6,713 nucleotides of DNA from contig JANEMG010000139.1 of the NCBI GenBank assembly GCA_024511045.1, positions 1 through 6,713 on the forward strand. The letters are read 5' to 3'. Below are positions 1 to 6,632 of this stretch, in pieces. The DNA is from Gammaproteobacteria bacterium (GTDB lineage: Bacteria > Pseudomonadota > Gammaproteobacteria > Methylococcales > Methylomonadaceae). Below the pieces are notes generated by a model that had not been told where the DNA came from, did no database searches, and was given only the letters and a program-made list of their open reading frames with translations. Numbering within the stretch: position 1 is the first letter of the stretch; every line of letters begins with the position of its first letter. The translations under genes were made by a program, and so were the position numbers.

Positions 1-156
1 ATAAGCGTTCTATTGAGGTGTGATTTGGATTTCAAGTTCCCAATATTATACCTCTTTAGAGCGCACTATTCATTTACAATCAACAAGTTATTCTGTCTTT
101 CTGAACTCCGAAACTTTAGTTTCAAATACAGGTAAAACATTTGTTCCCCTAAAAAG

Positions 157-278
157 AAAACAGGTGCTGTACAAGGAGGGATCTTGAGCGTTGGCACGTT
201 GCCATGGTGCCCAGGATTTCTCCTACCGTCGAAATGACACTTTATTAGTCTTCCCGGCATCACTGCAACACCTGTTTT
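157..278. repeat. imperfect palindromic MITE/REP-like element
   Basis: The outer arms AAAACAGGTGCTGTA (157-171) and TGCAACACCTGTTTT (264-278) are inverted repeats, with 13 of 15 positions pairing and a perfect 10-base core (157-166 with 269-278). Inside lie a second, looser pair of arms, AAGGAGGGATCTTG (173-186) and GGATTTCTCCTACC (214-227), and a central small hairpin GGCAC (193-197) with GTGCC (207-211). The right arm is longer and includes a GTCGAAATGACA block (228-239) that is missing on the left, so the element looks like a palindrome with one arm partly deleted. No coding content is seen. It resembles the non-autonomous palindromic repeats dispersed between genes in many proteobacteria. 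The exact ends are uncertain. Confidence 0.55.
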
Positions 279-398
279 GTATTGATAAGAGCAGCATGAC
301 AGCCATGACTCGGCATTGATTGACCGCTGTTTTTCATTTTGGGAAATGGCTGAAGCTTGTGGGTAATCAGGTAAACTTTTGCATGAATCCGGAGATTC

Positions 399-427
399 CT
401 GTCATCCCGACGAAGGAGGGATCTTGC
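399..427 (+). repeat. fragment of the same dispersed repeat family
   Basis: The segment reads TGTCATCCCGACGAAGG followed by AGGGATCTTG. It shares the 14-base block AAGGAGGGATCTTG (413-426) with the element at 173-186. Its TGTCATCCCGACG start matches the reverse complement of the right-arm end of that element (228-239, read as TGTCATTTCGAC). It is therefore one arm of the same repeat, without a recognisable opposite arm beside it. It lies 67 bases downstream of the stop of the minus-strand coiled-coil gene. Confidence 0.5.
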
Positions 428-493
428 GCCAACGGCATCGCCTGGAGGAGGAGCGGCATATTCCACGTTCCGGCGGCAGTCCAGGAAGTTGCA

Positions 494-1846
494 TCATGTC
501 TTTTCCTGCTGGGCCTGCTGAATGCTCCTGTTGAGTTCCGCCCGGCGCTGTTCCAGGACCAGCAGTTCGATCTCCCGGCGCAGATAGGCATCGGTTTTTT
601 CCGTCGCCAGAAAGCGGCGTTCATGTTCCTCCACTTCCGCCTGCAGCTGCATTTCCTTCAAACGGTTTTCATGCTTTAGCTTCTCGGCCATCAGGCGTTC
701 CTGCATTTTCAGTTCCGCGGTGGTCTCGTTTTCCCTGGTGCGGATCTGTGCGGCCTGCTCCTGGGCCTTGAACAGGTGTTCCTGCTTGAGTTTTTCCTGG
801 TGCAGGCTTTCCTTGGCCTGGTTCCACTGGCGCTGCTGTTTTTTGAACAGAGCGATTTCATGTTCCAGTTCCTGTTCCTTTAGCAGGGTTTCATGGGCGA
901 ACTTTTCCTCCTGCAGGCGCTTTTCCAGTTCTTGCTGTTGGTTTTGCTGTTCGATCAGCTCCTGGTTTTCAGCCTCTTTCGCCAGTTCCCTTAAATGTCT
1001 TTCATGGGCAATCCTGTCCCGGTGCAGACGTTCCTCGACGGCGAATTGTTCCGCCTGCTGACGCTCTTTTTCCTGCAGCAGCTGTTTGGCGTTTTCCGCC
1101 TCCTGGGCCTGCCGCAGGCGTTTCAGATGCCCCTGCTGGCTGTGAATTTCCAGCTGTTCGCGTTGATGTTCCAACTGCTGCTGTTGCAGCGCCTGCTGCT
1201 GGCGGAGCTTTTCCTGCTGCTGGTGTTCACGGAACTGGAAGTTCTTCTGCTCGACGCGCAGATAGATGGCTTCATGGGCGAAGCGGGCATCCAGGCCGTC
1301 GGCTTCGGTCAGCTCCTGAAAGCCCGGCTGCAGGACGCAGACCGTCCGGCACTGGATGTTGCGCAGCATCAATGCCTCATTGACGCTGTTGGCGATGCTC
1401 TTTTCCACGTCCTGCAGGCCTTCCATGATCCATCTGCCGTCTGCGAGATTGAGCAGTTCCTTGGTGATGGCGTCCCGGATCAGGCCGTCATAGGTGGTCT
1501 TGATATGCTGGTTGATGTCGGGCAGCGCATCGCTGTTGGCGAAGGCATATTTGCAGGTTGGCTGAAAGCGTATTTCCAGCCGCGTATCGATGCTGCAAAA
1601 CCCGCCGTACAGGCTGGTCTGTGCAGTCAGCTGCCAATTCTCGATGGGCAGTGGGTAGAGGCGATGATAGAAGCGTTTGACGAAGTCGTCAGGGCGCTGA
1701 AAAAGCTTGCGATATGGTCCCAGTCTGGTGGCCACCAGCTGCCGGTCGGCGTCGAAGCCCGGTTCCCAGACATCCGGGAAGCTGTTGTTGAAGGAAGAAT
1801 CCTGCCGGCTCAGCAAGTCTTCAATGAGATTGTCGGATAGTTTCAT
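494..1846 (-). CDS. SPFH/band-7-like protein with long coiled-coil tail
   Basis: This is a 450-residue soluble protein with no signal peptide or membrane segment. Residues about 65-200 look like an SPFH/band-7-type fold: a beta-rich stretch (TAQTSLYGGFCSIDTRLEIRF, about 74-94, as the entry strands), a helical part with DGLIRDAITKELL (120-132), and a later strand with RTVCVLQPGFQEL (167-179). Residues about 200-448 form one almost unbroken, highly charged coiled coil rich in Gln, Glu, Lys and Arg, with few Gly or Pro. This order (SPFH then coiled coil) is that of prohibitin/flotillin-type scaffolds, but the usual N-terminal membrane anchor is absent. The ATG overlaps the TGA of the upstream membrane-protein gene (ATGA, 1843-1846) and no Shine-Dalgarno sequence is visible, so translation is probably coupled and the two products likely act together. 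I infer a cytoplasmic scaffold docked to the upstream membrane protein. The SPFH assignment is from pattern only, and no specific function is known to me. Confidence 0.75.
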   Translation of the reverse strand: MKLSDNLIEDLLSRQDSSFNNSFPDVWEPGFDADRQLVATRLGPYRKLFQRPDDFVKRFYHRLYPLPIENWQLTAQTSLYGGFCSIDTRLEIRFQPTCKYAFANSDALPDINQHIKTTYDGLIRDAITKELLNLADGRWIMEGLQDVEKSIANSVNEALMLRNIQCRTVCVLQPGFQELTEADGLDARFAHEAIYLRVEQKNFQFREHQQQEKLRQQQALQQQQLEHQREQLEIHSQQGHLKRLRQAQEAENAKQLLQEKERQQAEQFAVEERLHRDRIAHERHLRELAKEAENQELIEQQNQQQELEKRLQEEKFAHETLLKEQELEHEIALFKKQQRQWNQAKESLHQEKLKQEHLFKAQEQAAQIRTRENETTAELKMQERLMAEKLKHENRLKEMQLQAEVEEHERRFLATEKTDAYLRREIELLVLEQRRAELNRSIQQAQQEKT

Positions 1847-3207
1847 GAGTTTTCGGTGCTGGTGGATTTTGCCAGGGACTGGGATTTGATCGCCTGCAGC
1901 TTGTCCCCCATTCTTTCAGCGATCATCGGATACAGGTTGGGGGCGAATTCGACGGTTCTTTCATCGATCTTGCGCAAAAAACCGCGGCTCAGGAGAAATC
2001 CGACGGCAAACATCCGCGACCAGTCGGAATAGCGCCGGGCCCGCTCCAGCTCGGTTTTTTCAATGACCATTTCCAGTTCGTCGTTGCCATTGATCCGGAA
2101 TTCGGTGAATTGCCGCAGGCATTCGAAGACCAGTTCCTGTTCATGTTCGGTGAGCGGTCCTGGCGCGGTGAACTCCAGGCGGTAGGACAGCAGCACGGTG
2201 AAGAAATCGACCATCGCGGCGCACACGAATGCGAACAGGGAAAAACCCTGCCACATGGAAAAGGATGGCGTGACCTCCTGGATAAACTGCGCATAGGGCA
2301 TCAGTTCAGGGGCCTTGGGCAGTTTTTCGATGATGTCGCTGGCCAACTGGTTGAACTTGATCTGTACGTTCTGCAGTTCCGATACAACGCCCTGATAGGC
2401 CTGTTCGACGCTGGCCGGTTCCTTGTCCAGCTTGTAGAGGTTGGTCTGCAGCGTCTTGACGTTCTGGTCCAGTCTGGAAAATTCCTGCTCGAGCTGGTCG
2501 AAGCGGGCTTTTTCCCGTTGATAGCGCTGATTGAAATGTTTCCAGAAAGGCCCTTCACCGACCTGGTTCCGGTATTCCGCCGGTATCTGTGGATGCGTGC
2601 CGAAGTAGGCCAGGGAAACCTCTTCGGAGAGTTTTTCCAGCTGCTTGCGCTGTTCACCCAGGATTTTCGCCTTGATCTGCGCGATCGAATCCAGATAGCC
2701 ATCGATCTGCAGGCGCACCTCTTTGAAGCGGTTGATGTGAATATTCTGCTGCTCGGAGATTTCGTAGAATTTGAAATAGGAGAAGGTAATGGAGGCGGCC
2801 AGTGCGATCAGCAGTGACAGCATGACGCTGAAATAGCGCAGGCGGTTGGCTTTCCAGTGGATGCCGGCTATTTCCAGGGAGCAGATGACGATGATGGACT
2901 GAATCGCGACGGTGATGATCAGCGCGATCCAGGGGGTGATGAAGTGCGACATGCCGTAATAGGTGGTGAACCCGGAGGCAAGGCTCAGCATCAGGACGAT
3001 GGGGATGGACCATATTCTCAGCAGGCTGACGAACAGCGTCTGCATGCGATTGATGAAAAGGCCGAGCCCGCCGCTTTCATCGTTTTTGATGTAGTGATTG
3101 CCTTTTTTCATTACTGTCGTACTGCATTGTTGTGGGGTCTGCGGTTGTGCAGATTCGTTGAGATCAGGGGCTTGGAAGCGTGAATACCGTTCCGGAATTT
3201 TAACCAT
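1843..3207 (-). CDS. four-helix membrane protein with coiled-coil loop, function unknown
   Basis: With the ATG at 3207 the protein has 454 residues. Three hydrophobic helices lie at about 66-86, 90-114 and 125-146, then a long charged segment (about 147-315) with heptad-like coiled-coil stretches, then a fourth helix at about 319-342, and a C-terminal domain of about 110 residues. The basic loop HWKANRLRYF between helices 2 and 3 suggests that the N-terminus, this loop and the C-terminal domain are cytoplasmic, placing the coiled coil in the periplasm. The C-terminal part (FLLSRGFLRKIDERTVEF) has a helix-then-hairpin look, possibly winged-helix-like, which is inference. The frame stays open upstream to a GTG at 3258, and another ATG lies at 3111; none has a good ribosome-binding site. 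I chose 3207 because the sequence before it has no obvious protein character. The gene follows glcD by 77 bases and overlaps the next gene by four bases. I do not recognise a named family. Confidence 0.75.
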   Translation of the reverse strand: MVKIPERYSRFQAPDLNESAQPQTPQQCSTTVMKKGNHYIKNDESGGLGLFINRMQTLFVSLLRIWSIPIVLMLSLASGFTTYYGMSHFITPWIALIITVAIQSIIVICSLEIAGIHWKANRLRYFSVMLSLLIALAASITFSYFKFYEISEQQNIHINRFKEVRLQIDGYLDSIAQIKAKILGEQRKQLEKLSEEVSLAYFGTHPQIPAEYRNQVGEGPFWKHFNQRYQREKARFDQLEQEFSRLDQNVKTLQTNLYKLDKEPASVEQAYQGVVSELQNVQIKFNQLASDIIEKLPKAPELMPYAQFIQEVTPSFSMWQGFSLFAFVCAAMVDFFTVLLSYRLEFTAPGPLTEHEQELVFECLRQFTEFRINGNDELEMVIEKTELERARRYSDWSRMFAVGFLLSRGFLRKIDERTVEFAPNLYPMIAERMGDKLQAIKSQSLAKSTSTENS

Positions 3208-3284
3208 GCAGTCTATTTGAATTGCAAGGGAAATGCAAACTTCCGGCAATTGTCCCACGGCACTGAAAAAGCCATGAAAATCCG

Positions 3285-4784
3285 TCAGAAACGGGGGATT
3301 TGAGGGTCGTGGGTATCACTTCCATGTACATGCATGGCGCCGAATTCGGCGCAGCGATGCAGCGTCGGGACGGCTTTGCCGGGATTCAGCAGGCCTTTTG
3401 CGTCGAAGGCATTTTTCAGCGCATGAAACTGGGCCAGTTCGGGGCCGGAAAACTGCAGGCACATGTGATCGATCTTTTCCACGCCGACGCCGTGTTCGCC
3501 GGTGATGGTGCCGCCAGCCGCGATGCTCAGGGCGAGAATGTCACCGCCAAGCTGTTCGGCTCTTTGCATTGCGCCGGGCTGTTCGGCGTCGTACAAAATC
3601 AATGGGTGCAGGTTGCCGTCGCCGGCATGGAAGACATTGGCCACGGTCAGGCCATATTGCTTCGATAACGCGGCGATCTCTTTCAGCATGCTGGCCAGGT
3701 GTCGGCGAGGGATGGTGCCATCCATGCAATAGTAGTCCGGCGAGATCCTTCCCACGGCAGGAAAGGCCGATTTTCGGCCGGCCCAGAACTGCTGCCGCTC
3801 CCGTTCGTCCCGGGCGACCTTGAGTGGTTCTGCGCCAAATTCCTGCAGCAGGCGGCAGGCCTGCGCCAGTTCTTCTTCGACCTGTTCCCTGCCGCCATCC
3901 AGTTCACAGAGCAGTATCGCCGCGGCGTCCAGCGGGTAGCCGGCATGCACGAATGCTTCCGCCGCGTGAATGGTGGTCTTGTCCATCATTTCCAGGCCGG
4001 CCGGAATCAGTCCGGCGGCGATGATTCCGGCAACCGCTGCGCCGGCCTGTTCGATACTGGCAAAGGCCGCCATGACCACCTGGGTGTGTTCCGGAATGGG
4101 CTGCAGTTTCACGGTCGCCTCGACGATGATGCCGAGCATGCCTTCGGATCCTGTGACCAGCGCCAGCAGATCGTATCCCGGGCCATCGAGGCCGCTGCCG
4201 CCGATGTCGAGCATTTCGCCATCCATGGTGAGCAGTTTGACCTGCAGCAGGTTGTGCGTGGTCAGGCCGTATTTCAGGCAGTGCACGCCGCCCGAGTTTT
4301 CCGCGATATTGCCGCCAATGCTGCAGGCAATCTGCGACGATGGGTCCGGGGCGTAGTACAGGCCGTAAGTCGCCGCGGCTTCGGAAATGGCCAGGTTGCG
4401 CACCCCGGGCTGGACCCTGGCGCTGCGGTTGGCCGGGTCGATTTCCAGGATTCGATTGAATTTGGCCAGGCAGAGCAAGATGCCGTTGTCCAGCGGCAGG
4501 GCACCGCCGGAAAGGCCGGTGCCTGCCCCCCGGGCGACCACCGGCACGCCCAGCCGGTGGCAAAGCCTGAGAATCGCCTGGATCTGATCGATGCTGTCCG
4601 GCAGCAGCACCAGCCACGGCACGCAGCGAAAGGCGGCAAGGCCGTCGCATTCGTAGGGTTTCAGCTCTTCAGTGTCCGACAGGATGGCGCTGTCGGGCAG
4701 AAAATCCCGCAGGTCGCGGATCAGGTCCTTTTTCTGCACCTGGTGCAGAATTTTTTCCGATGCGTGGGGGTGAATTGATACCAT
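3285..4784 (-). CDS. glcD: glycolate oxidase FAD-binding subunit GlcD
   Basis: This is a flavoprotein subunit of glycolate oxidase, which oxidises glycolate (and often D-lactate or related 2-hydroxy acids) to the 2-oxo acid, normally in a complex with GlcE and the iron-sulfur subunit GlcF at the membrane. The length, 499 residues, equals my recollection of E. coli GlcD. The PCMH-type FAD-binding domain carries ARGAGTGLSGGALP (84-97) and DPSSQIACSIGGNIAENSGG (147-166). The FAD-oxidase C-terminal domain has HAGDGNLHPLI (386-396), GEHGVGVEK (429-437) and LNPGK (466-470). The tail RCAEFGAMHVHG (477-488) is characteristic of GlcD and separates it from plain D-lactate dehydrogenases. All expected motifs are intact. 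No glcE or glcF is adjacent: the next genes downstream are an unrelated membrane/coiled-coil pair. The start ATG has no clear Shine-Dalgarno. It is divergent from yigZ with a 29-base gap. Confidence 0.93.
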   Translation of the reverse strand: MVSIHPHASEKILHQVQKKDLIRDLRDFLPDSAILSDTEELKPYECDGLAAFRCVPWLVLLPDSIDQIQAILRLCHRLGVPVVARGAGTGLSGGALPLDNGILLCLAKFNRILEIDPANRSARVQPGVRNLAISEAAATYGLYYAPDPSSQIACSIGGNIAENSGGVHCLKYGLTTHNLLQVKLLTMDGEMLDIGGSGLDGPGYDLLALVTGSEGMLGIIVEATVKLQPIPEHTQVVMAAFASIEQAGAAVAGIIAAGLIPAGLEMMDKTTIHAAEAFVHAGYPLDAAAILLCELDGGREQVEEELAQACRLLQEFGAEPLKVARDERERQQFWAGRKSAFPAVGRISPDYYCMDGTIPRRHLASMLKEIAALSKQYGLTVANVFHAGDGNLHPLILYDAEQPGAMQRAEQLGGDILALSIAAGGTITGEHGVGVEKIDHMCLQFSGPELAQFHALKNAFDAKGLLNPGKAVPTLHRCAEFGAMHVHGSDTHDPQIPRF

Positions 4785-4799
4785 GAGCGTTTCGGCAAT

Positions 4800-4827
4800 C
4801 CAATAGTGACAGCATGCATTGTGTCAA
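4800..4827 (-). promoter_or_regulatory. candidate sigma-70 promoter for glcD
   Basis: On the minus strand a perfect TTGACA (4822-4827) is followed after 16 bases by TATTGG (4800-4805), a weak -10. Transcription would start around 4793, giving a very short leader before the glcD ATG at 4784, which fits the lack of a Shine-Dalgarno sequence. The -35 lies inside the first codons of the divergent yigZ, so the two control regions would overlap. The assignment rests on two hexamers only. Confidence 0.3.
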
Positions 4828-5371
4828 AAGTGAACGAACAATAGAAGACACGATAAAGAAATCCCGCTTCATCGGTATCGTCACCCCCTGCGAGACGGAA
4901 GGTCAGGCCTTGCAGAAACTGCGTCAACTGGCAGGCCGGTATGCCGGTGCCAGCCATATCGCCTTCGCCTACCGGATACTCACGGAACGGGGCATCGTCA
5001 TGCGCATGCACGATGCCGGCGAGCCCAGCGGCACGGCCGGCAAGCCCATCTACCAGCACCTGGAAGGCAAGGACCTGATCAACACAATGGTCGTGGTGGT
5101 GCGCTATTTCGGCGGCATCAAGCTGGGCGCCGGCGGCCTGACCCGGGCCTATGGCAACAGCGCGAAAAATGCCATCGCCGCGGCCGAACTGGTCGATCAT
5201 GTGGTCTACGAAACGCTGCGCCTGACGCTGGACTACAAGCAGCTGCCGGCATTCGAATATCAGCTGCAGAAACTCTCGGGGCGCATCGTCGAACAGGATT
5301 TTTCCGAACGCATCGAACTGCTCGTCAGCTTGCCAAGGGAAAACGTCGATGCCCTGCGCAGCTTGCTGTGA
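4814..5371 (+). CDS. yigZ: YigZ/IMPACT (UPF0029) family protein
   Basis: This 185-residue cytoplasmic protein belongs to the YigZ/IMPACT family, whose eukaryotic members modulate translation control through Gcn1/Gcn2. The bacterial role is not firmly known; a nucleic-acid or ribosome-related function is usually suspected. The N-terminal UPF0029 domain shows KKSRFIG (15-21), DAGEPSGTAGKPI (67-79; the usual form is DDGEPSGTAG) and the family signature VVVRYFGGIKLGAGGLTRAY (94-113). The C-terminal part (about 135-185) corresponds to the DUF1949 ferredoxin-like domain. The protein is somewhat shorter than the roughly 200 residues of E. coli YigZ, but both domains are complete. The ATG at 4814 places the first family motif at the expected distance from the N-terminus; only a weak ribosome-binding site precedes it. 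It is transcribed divergently from glcD, with no functional link apparent. Confidence 0.92.
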   Translation: MHCVKSERTIEDTIKKSRFIGIVTPCETEGQALQKLRQLAGRYAGASHIAFAYRILTERGIVMRMHDAGEPSGTAGKPIYQHLEGKDLINTMVVVVRYFGGIKLGAGGLTRAYGNSAKNAIAAAELVDHVVYETLRLTLDYKQLPAFEYQLQKLSGRIVEQDFSERIELLVSLPRENVDALRSLL

Positions 5372-5486
5372 AGTGCAGCGGTTGGCAGGCTTTCTGAATT
5401 CAACAGCACAGTCGTCCGGGATTGTTTCACAGTAATCGCAAATTTCTTTCAGGACCCAGCATAAAATTCCATGCGCTCTGCTATTG

Positions 5487-5517
5487 TTGAAACCATGGTC
5501 TCCGACTGGACGATAAT
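5487..5517 (+). promoter_or_regulatory. weak candidate promoter upstream of RHS gene
   Basis: TTGAAA (5487-5492) and GATAAT (5512-5517) match the sigma-70 -35 and -10 boxes well in sequence, but their spacing of 19 bases is long. They lie about 125 bases before the RHS start in the non-coding gap between yigZ and the RHS gene (5372-5643). I saw no clear terminator for yigZ in this gap. Confidence 0.22.
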
Positions 5518-5643
5518 CTGTCATCAGAAGTCTGGGATCGGGCATGATGCCAGCTTTTTTGATGGTGTTCTGTGTCTTTCGTCCGCAGGGCTGATTGAGC
5601 AGGCGCCTGGAAATTTTTTCTGCAGCACGCAAGGCCATGTGAA

Positions 5644-6141
5644 ATGTTGAAATTGAAAAACCATACAGGGCAAATGATGAGGAAAATCGTATCGGGCGGA
5701 TTGCTGCAGCGTGCTCTCCAGGTGTTGTCTGGATTGCTGTTGAGTGCTTATAGTTGGCAGGCGGTGGCCGAGACACCCCGTCAGTATTATCAGGAACCCG
5801 CCTACCGACACCAGGGCAATTATCGCCAGGATTTGGCCAGTCCAGAGGAAGTCTGTGCCATTTATGGTCGCAATTGGGGATGGGTCGGTAATGGCCATTC
5901 CTTTCAACTGCTGCAAGAAAAGCCGGGATTATGGAAATGCCAGCGCTATTATCATGGTGCACTGGAACCTACAAATTACGCCTATATCGATGGACAGTGT
6001 CAGCTCAATCCAGCGTCCATAAGAACTGGCAGTGACTGGTCCTATCCCTACTGGGATCAGGAAGTCGGTGACTGTTACTGCCGTTCAGGAAAATATTTCG
6101 ATCCGGCCGTGCAATGGTGCATAGGGAAACCGCCAGTGTAG
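5644..6141 (+). pseudogene. N-terminal fragment of exported RHS-family protein
   Basis: This frame encodes 165 residues: a basic start (alternative ATGs at 5674 and 5677, MRKIVSGG), a hydrophobic stretch (ALQVLSGLLLSAYSWQAVA) and a likely signal peptidase site after AVA at residue 42, so the product is exported by Sec. The mature part contains six cysteines (71, 99, 119, 144, 146, 159) and aromatic-rich text (PEEVCAIYGRNWGW) of the kind that precedes the DUF6531 domain in secreted RHS proteins of gammaproteobacteria. AAGG (5631-5634) could be the ribosome-binding site for the ATG at 5644. The frame ends at TAG 6139-6141, exactly where RHS coding resumes one base out of register: reading GTG TAG (6136-6141) with one base restored gives PPV then VEDGKWQC. 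I therefore treat this and the next entry as one gene broken by a single-base deletion or by a sequencing error. Confidence 0.7.
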
Positions 6142-6632
6142 AGGACGGCAAGTGGCAGTGCACTGTTTCAGGAAAGGAGGAAGGGGGAGCCAGCTGCCAT
6201 TCCCCGGAAACCGCCAAAGGCAACCCCATTAAAATCACGACGGGCAACAAGTATCAAACGGAAACCGATTATATCGGCGGAGGTATTTTCCCGTTGCGCA
6301 TTTCCCGCACCTACAACTCGATCAGCGGCGCCTGGCAGTTTTTTTCTGAAATCCGGATTGCCTCCGGTTCGGATGAACTGCATGTGGTTCGACCGGATGG
6401 CAAAAAATACCGGTTTACTGCCGACAATACGGGCGGCTGGCGCTCGGATCCGGATGTGACCGGTCAATTGCGGAGCCGCAAAGACGCCAACGGCATGACA
6501 ACCGGTTGGCGCTACCGCACGCTGGATAATATTACCGAAGACTATGATGCGGGCGGGAAATTGCTGCGAGTGACCCATCGCTCGGGACTATCTCACTGTC
6601 AAGTCCCGATAGATCATAGATTTTCTTTTTGA
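6114..6632 (+). pseudogene. RHS entry domain (DUF6531-like), truncated by insertion sequence
   Basis: This is the continuation of the same RHS gene in another frame. The genuine part runs from about 6138 (VEDGKWQC) to about 6590-6596. It carries the DUF6531 signature GNPIKITTGNKYQTETDY (residues 36-53 of this frame) and FPLRISRTYNS (59-69), then the first YD/RHS-type strands, with RPDGKKYRF (93-101), DANGMTTGWRY (124-134) and YDAGGKLLRVTHRSGL (144-159). Such proteins build a large beta shell that often carries a variable toxic C-terminus; none of the repeat body or C-terminus is present here. The last 11 residues before the TGA at 6630-6632 are read from the insertion sequence and are not RHS. 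The ATG at 6114 lies inside the upstream fragment and is probably not a real start. Confidence 0.72.

Larger units (their letters stand above)
1..493. other. gene-free region at left edge, with repeats
   Basis: I see no believable protein gene here on either strand. Short open frames exist, but their translations run through repeat sequence and show no domain-like pattern. Positions 1-156 are AT-rich and otherwise unremarkable; a TATAAT hexamer on the minus strand (45-50) has no good -35 partner. Positions 157-278 and 399-427 hold repeat elements listed separately. The region is downstream of the coiled-coil gene that ends at 494 on the minus strand. I found no classical GC-hairpin plus T-run terminator for that gene; the repeat palindrome could end transcription, but this is inference. 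Confidence 0.6.

Noticed and set aside
66..466. Small minus-strand open frames in the left-edge region
   Set aside because: Their translations come from the repeat elements (157-278 and 399-427) and show no conserved pattern or ribosome-binding site.
995..1840. 281-codon plus-strand open frame opposite the coiled-coil gene
   Set aside because: It is a shadow of the Gln/Glu codons on the other strand, giving long runs of Leu, Phe and Gln; the minus-strand frame is coherent and coupled to its neighbour.
5372..5643. Search for a rho-independent terminator after yigZ
   Set aside because: Several T-runs are present (for example near 5555 and 5614), but none is preceded by a convincing GC-rich hairpin.
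4721..5962. 413-codon open frame on the minus strand opposite yigZ and the RHS start
   Set aside because: It is antisense to the whole of yigZ, which has clear family motifs, and to the RHS signal-peptide region. Its translation shows no recognisable domain. The stretch 5372-5640 alone (with CDYCETIPDDC) reads somewhat protein-like and could be a relic, but I could not match it to any family.
6124..6130. GGGAAAC heptamer as a programmed -1 frameshift site in the RHS gene
   Set aside because: The sequence fits the slippery consensus, but the reading frame places GGG and AAA as whole codons, which is the wrong phase for tandem slippage. A one-base deletion or error explains the break more simply.
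6169..6181. GGAAAGGAGGAAG as a ribosome-binding site for a restart of the RHS gene
   Set aside because: No ATG, GTG or TTG follows in the right frame at a usable distance, so the purine run is probably just coding sequence.
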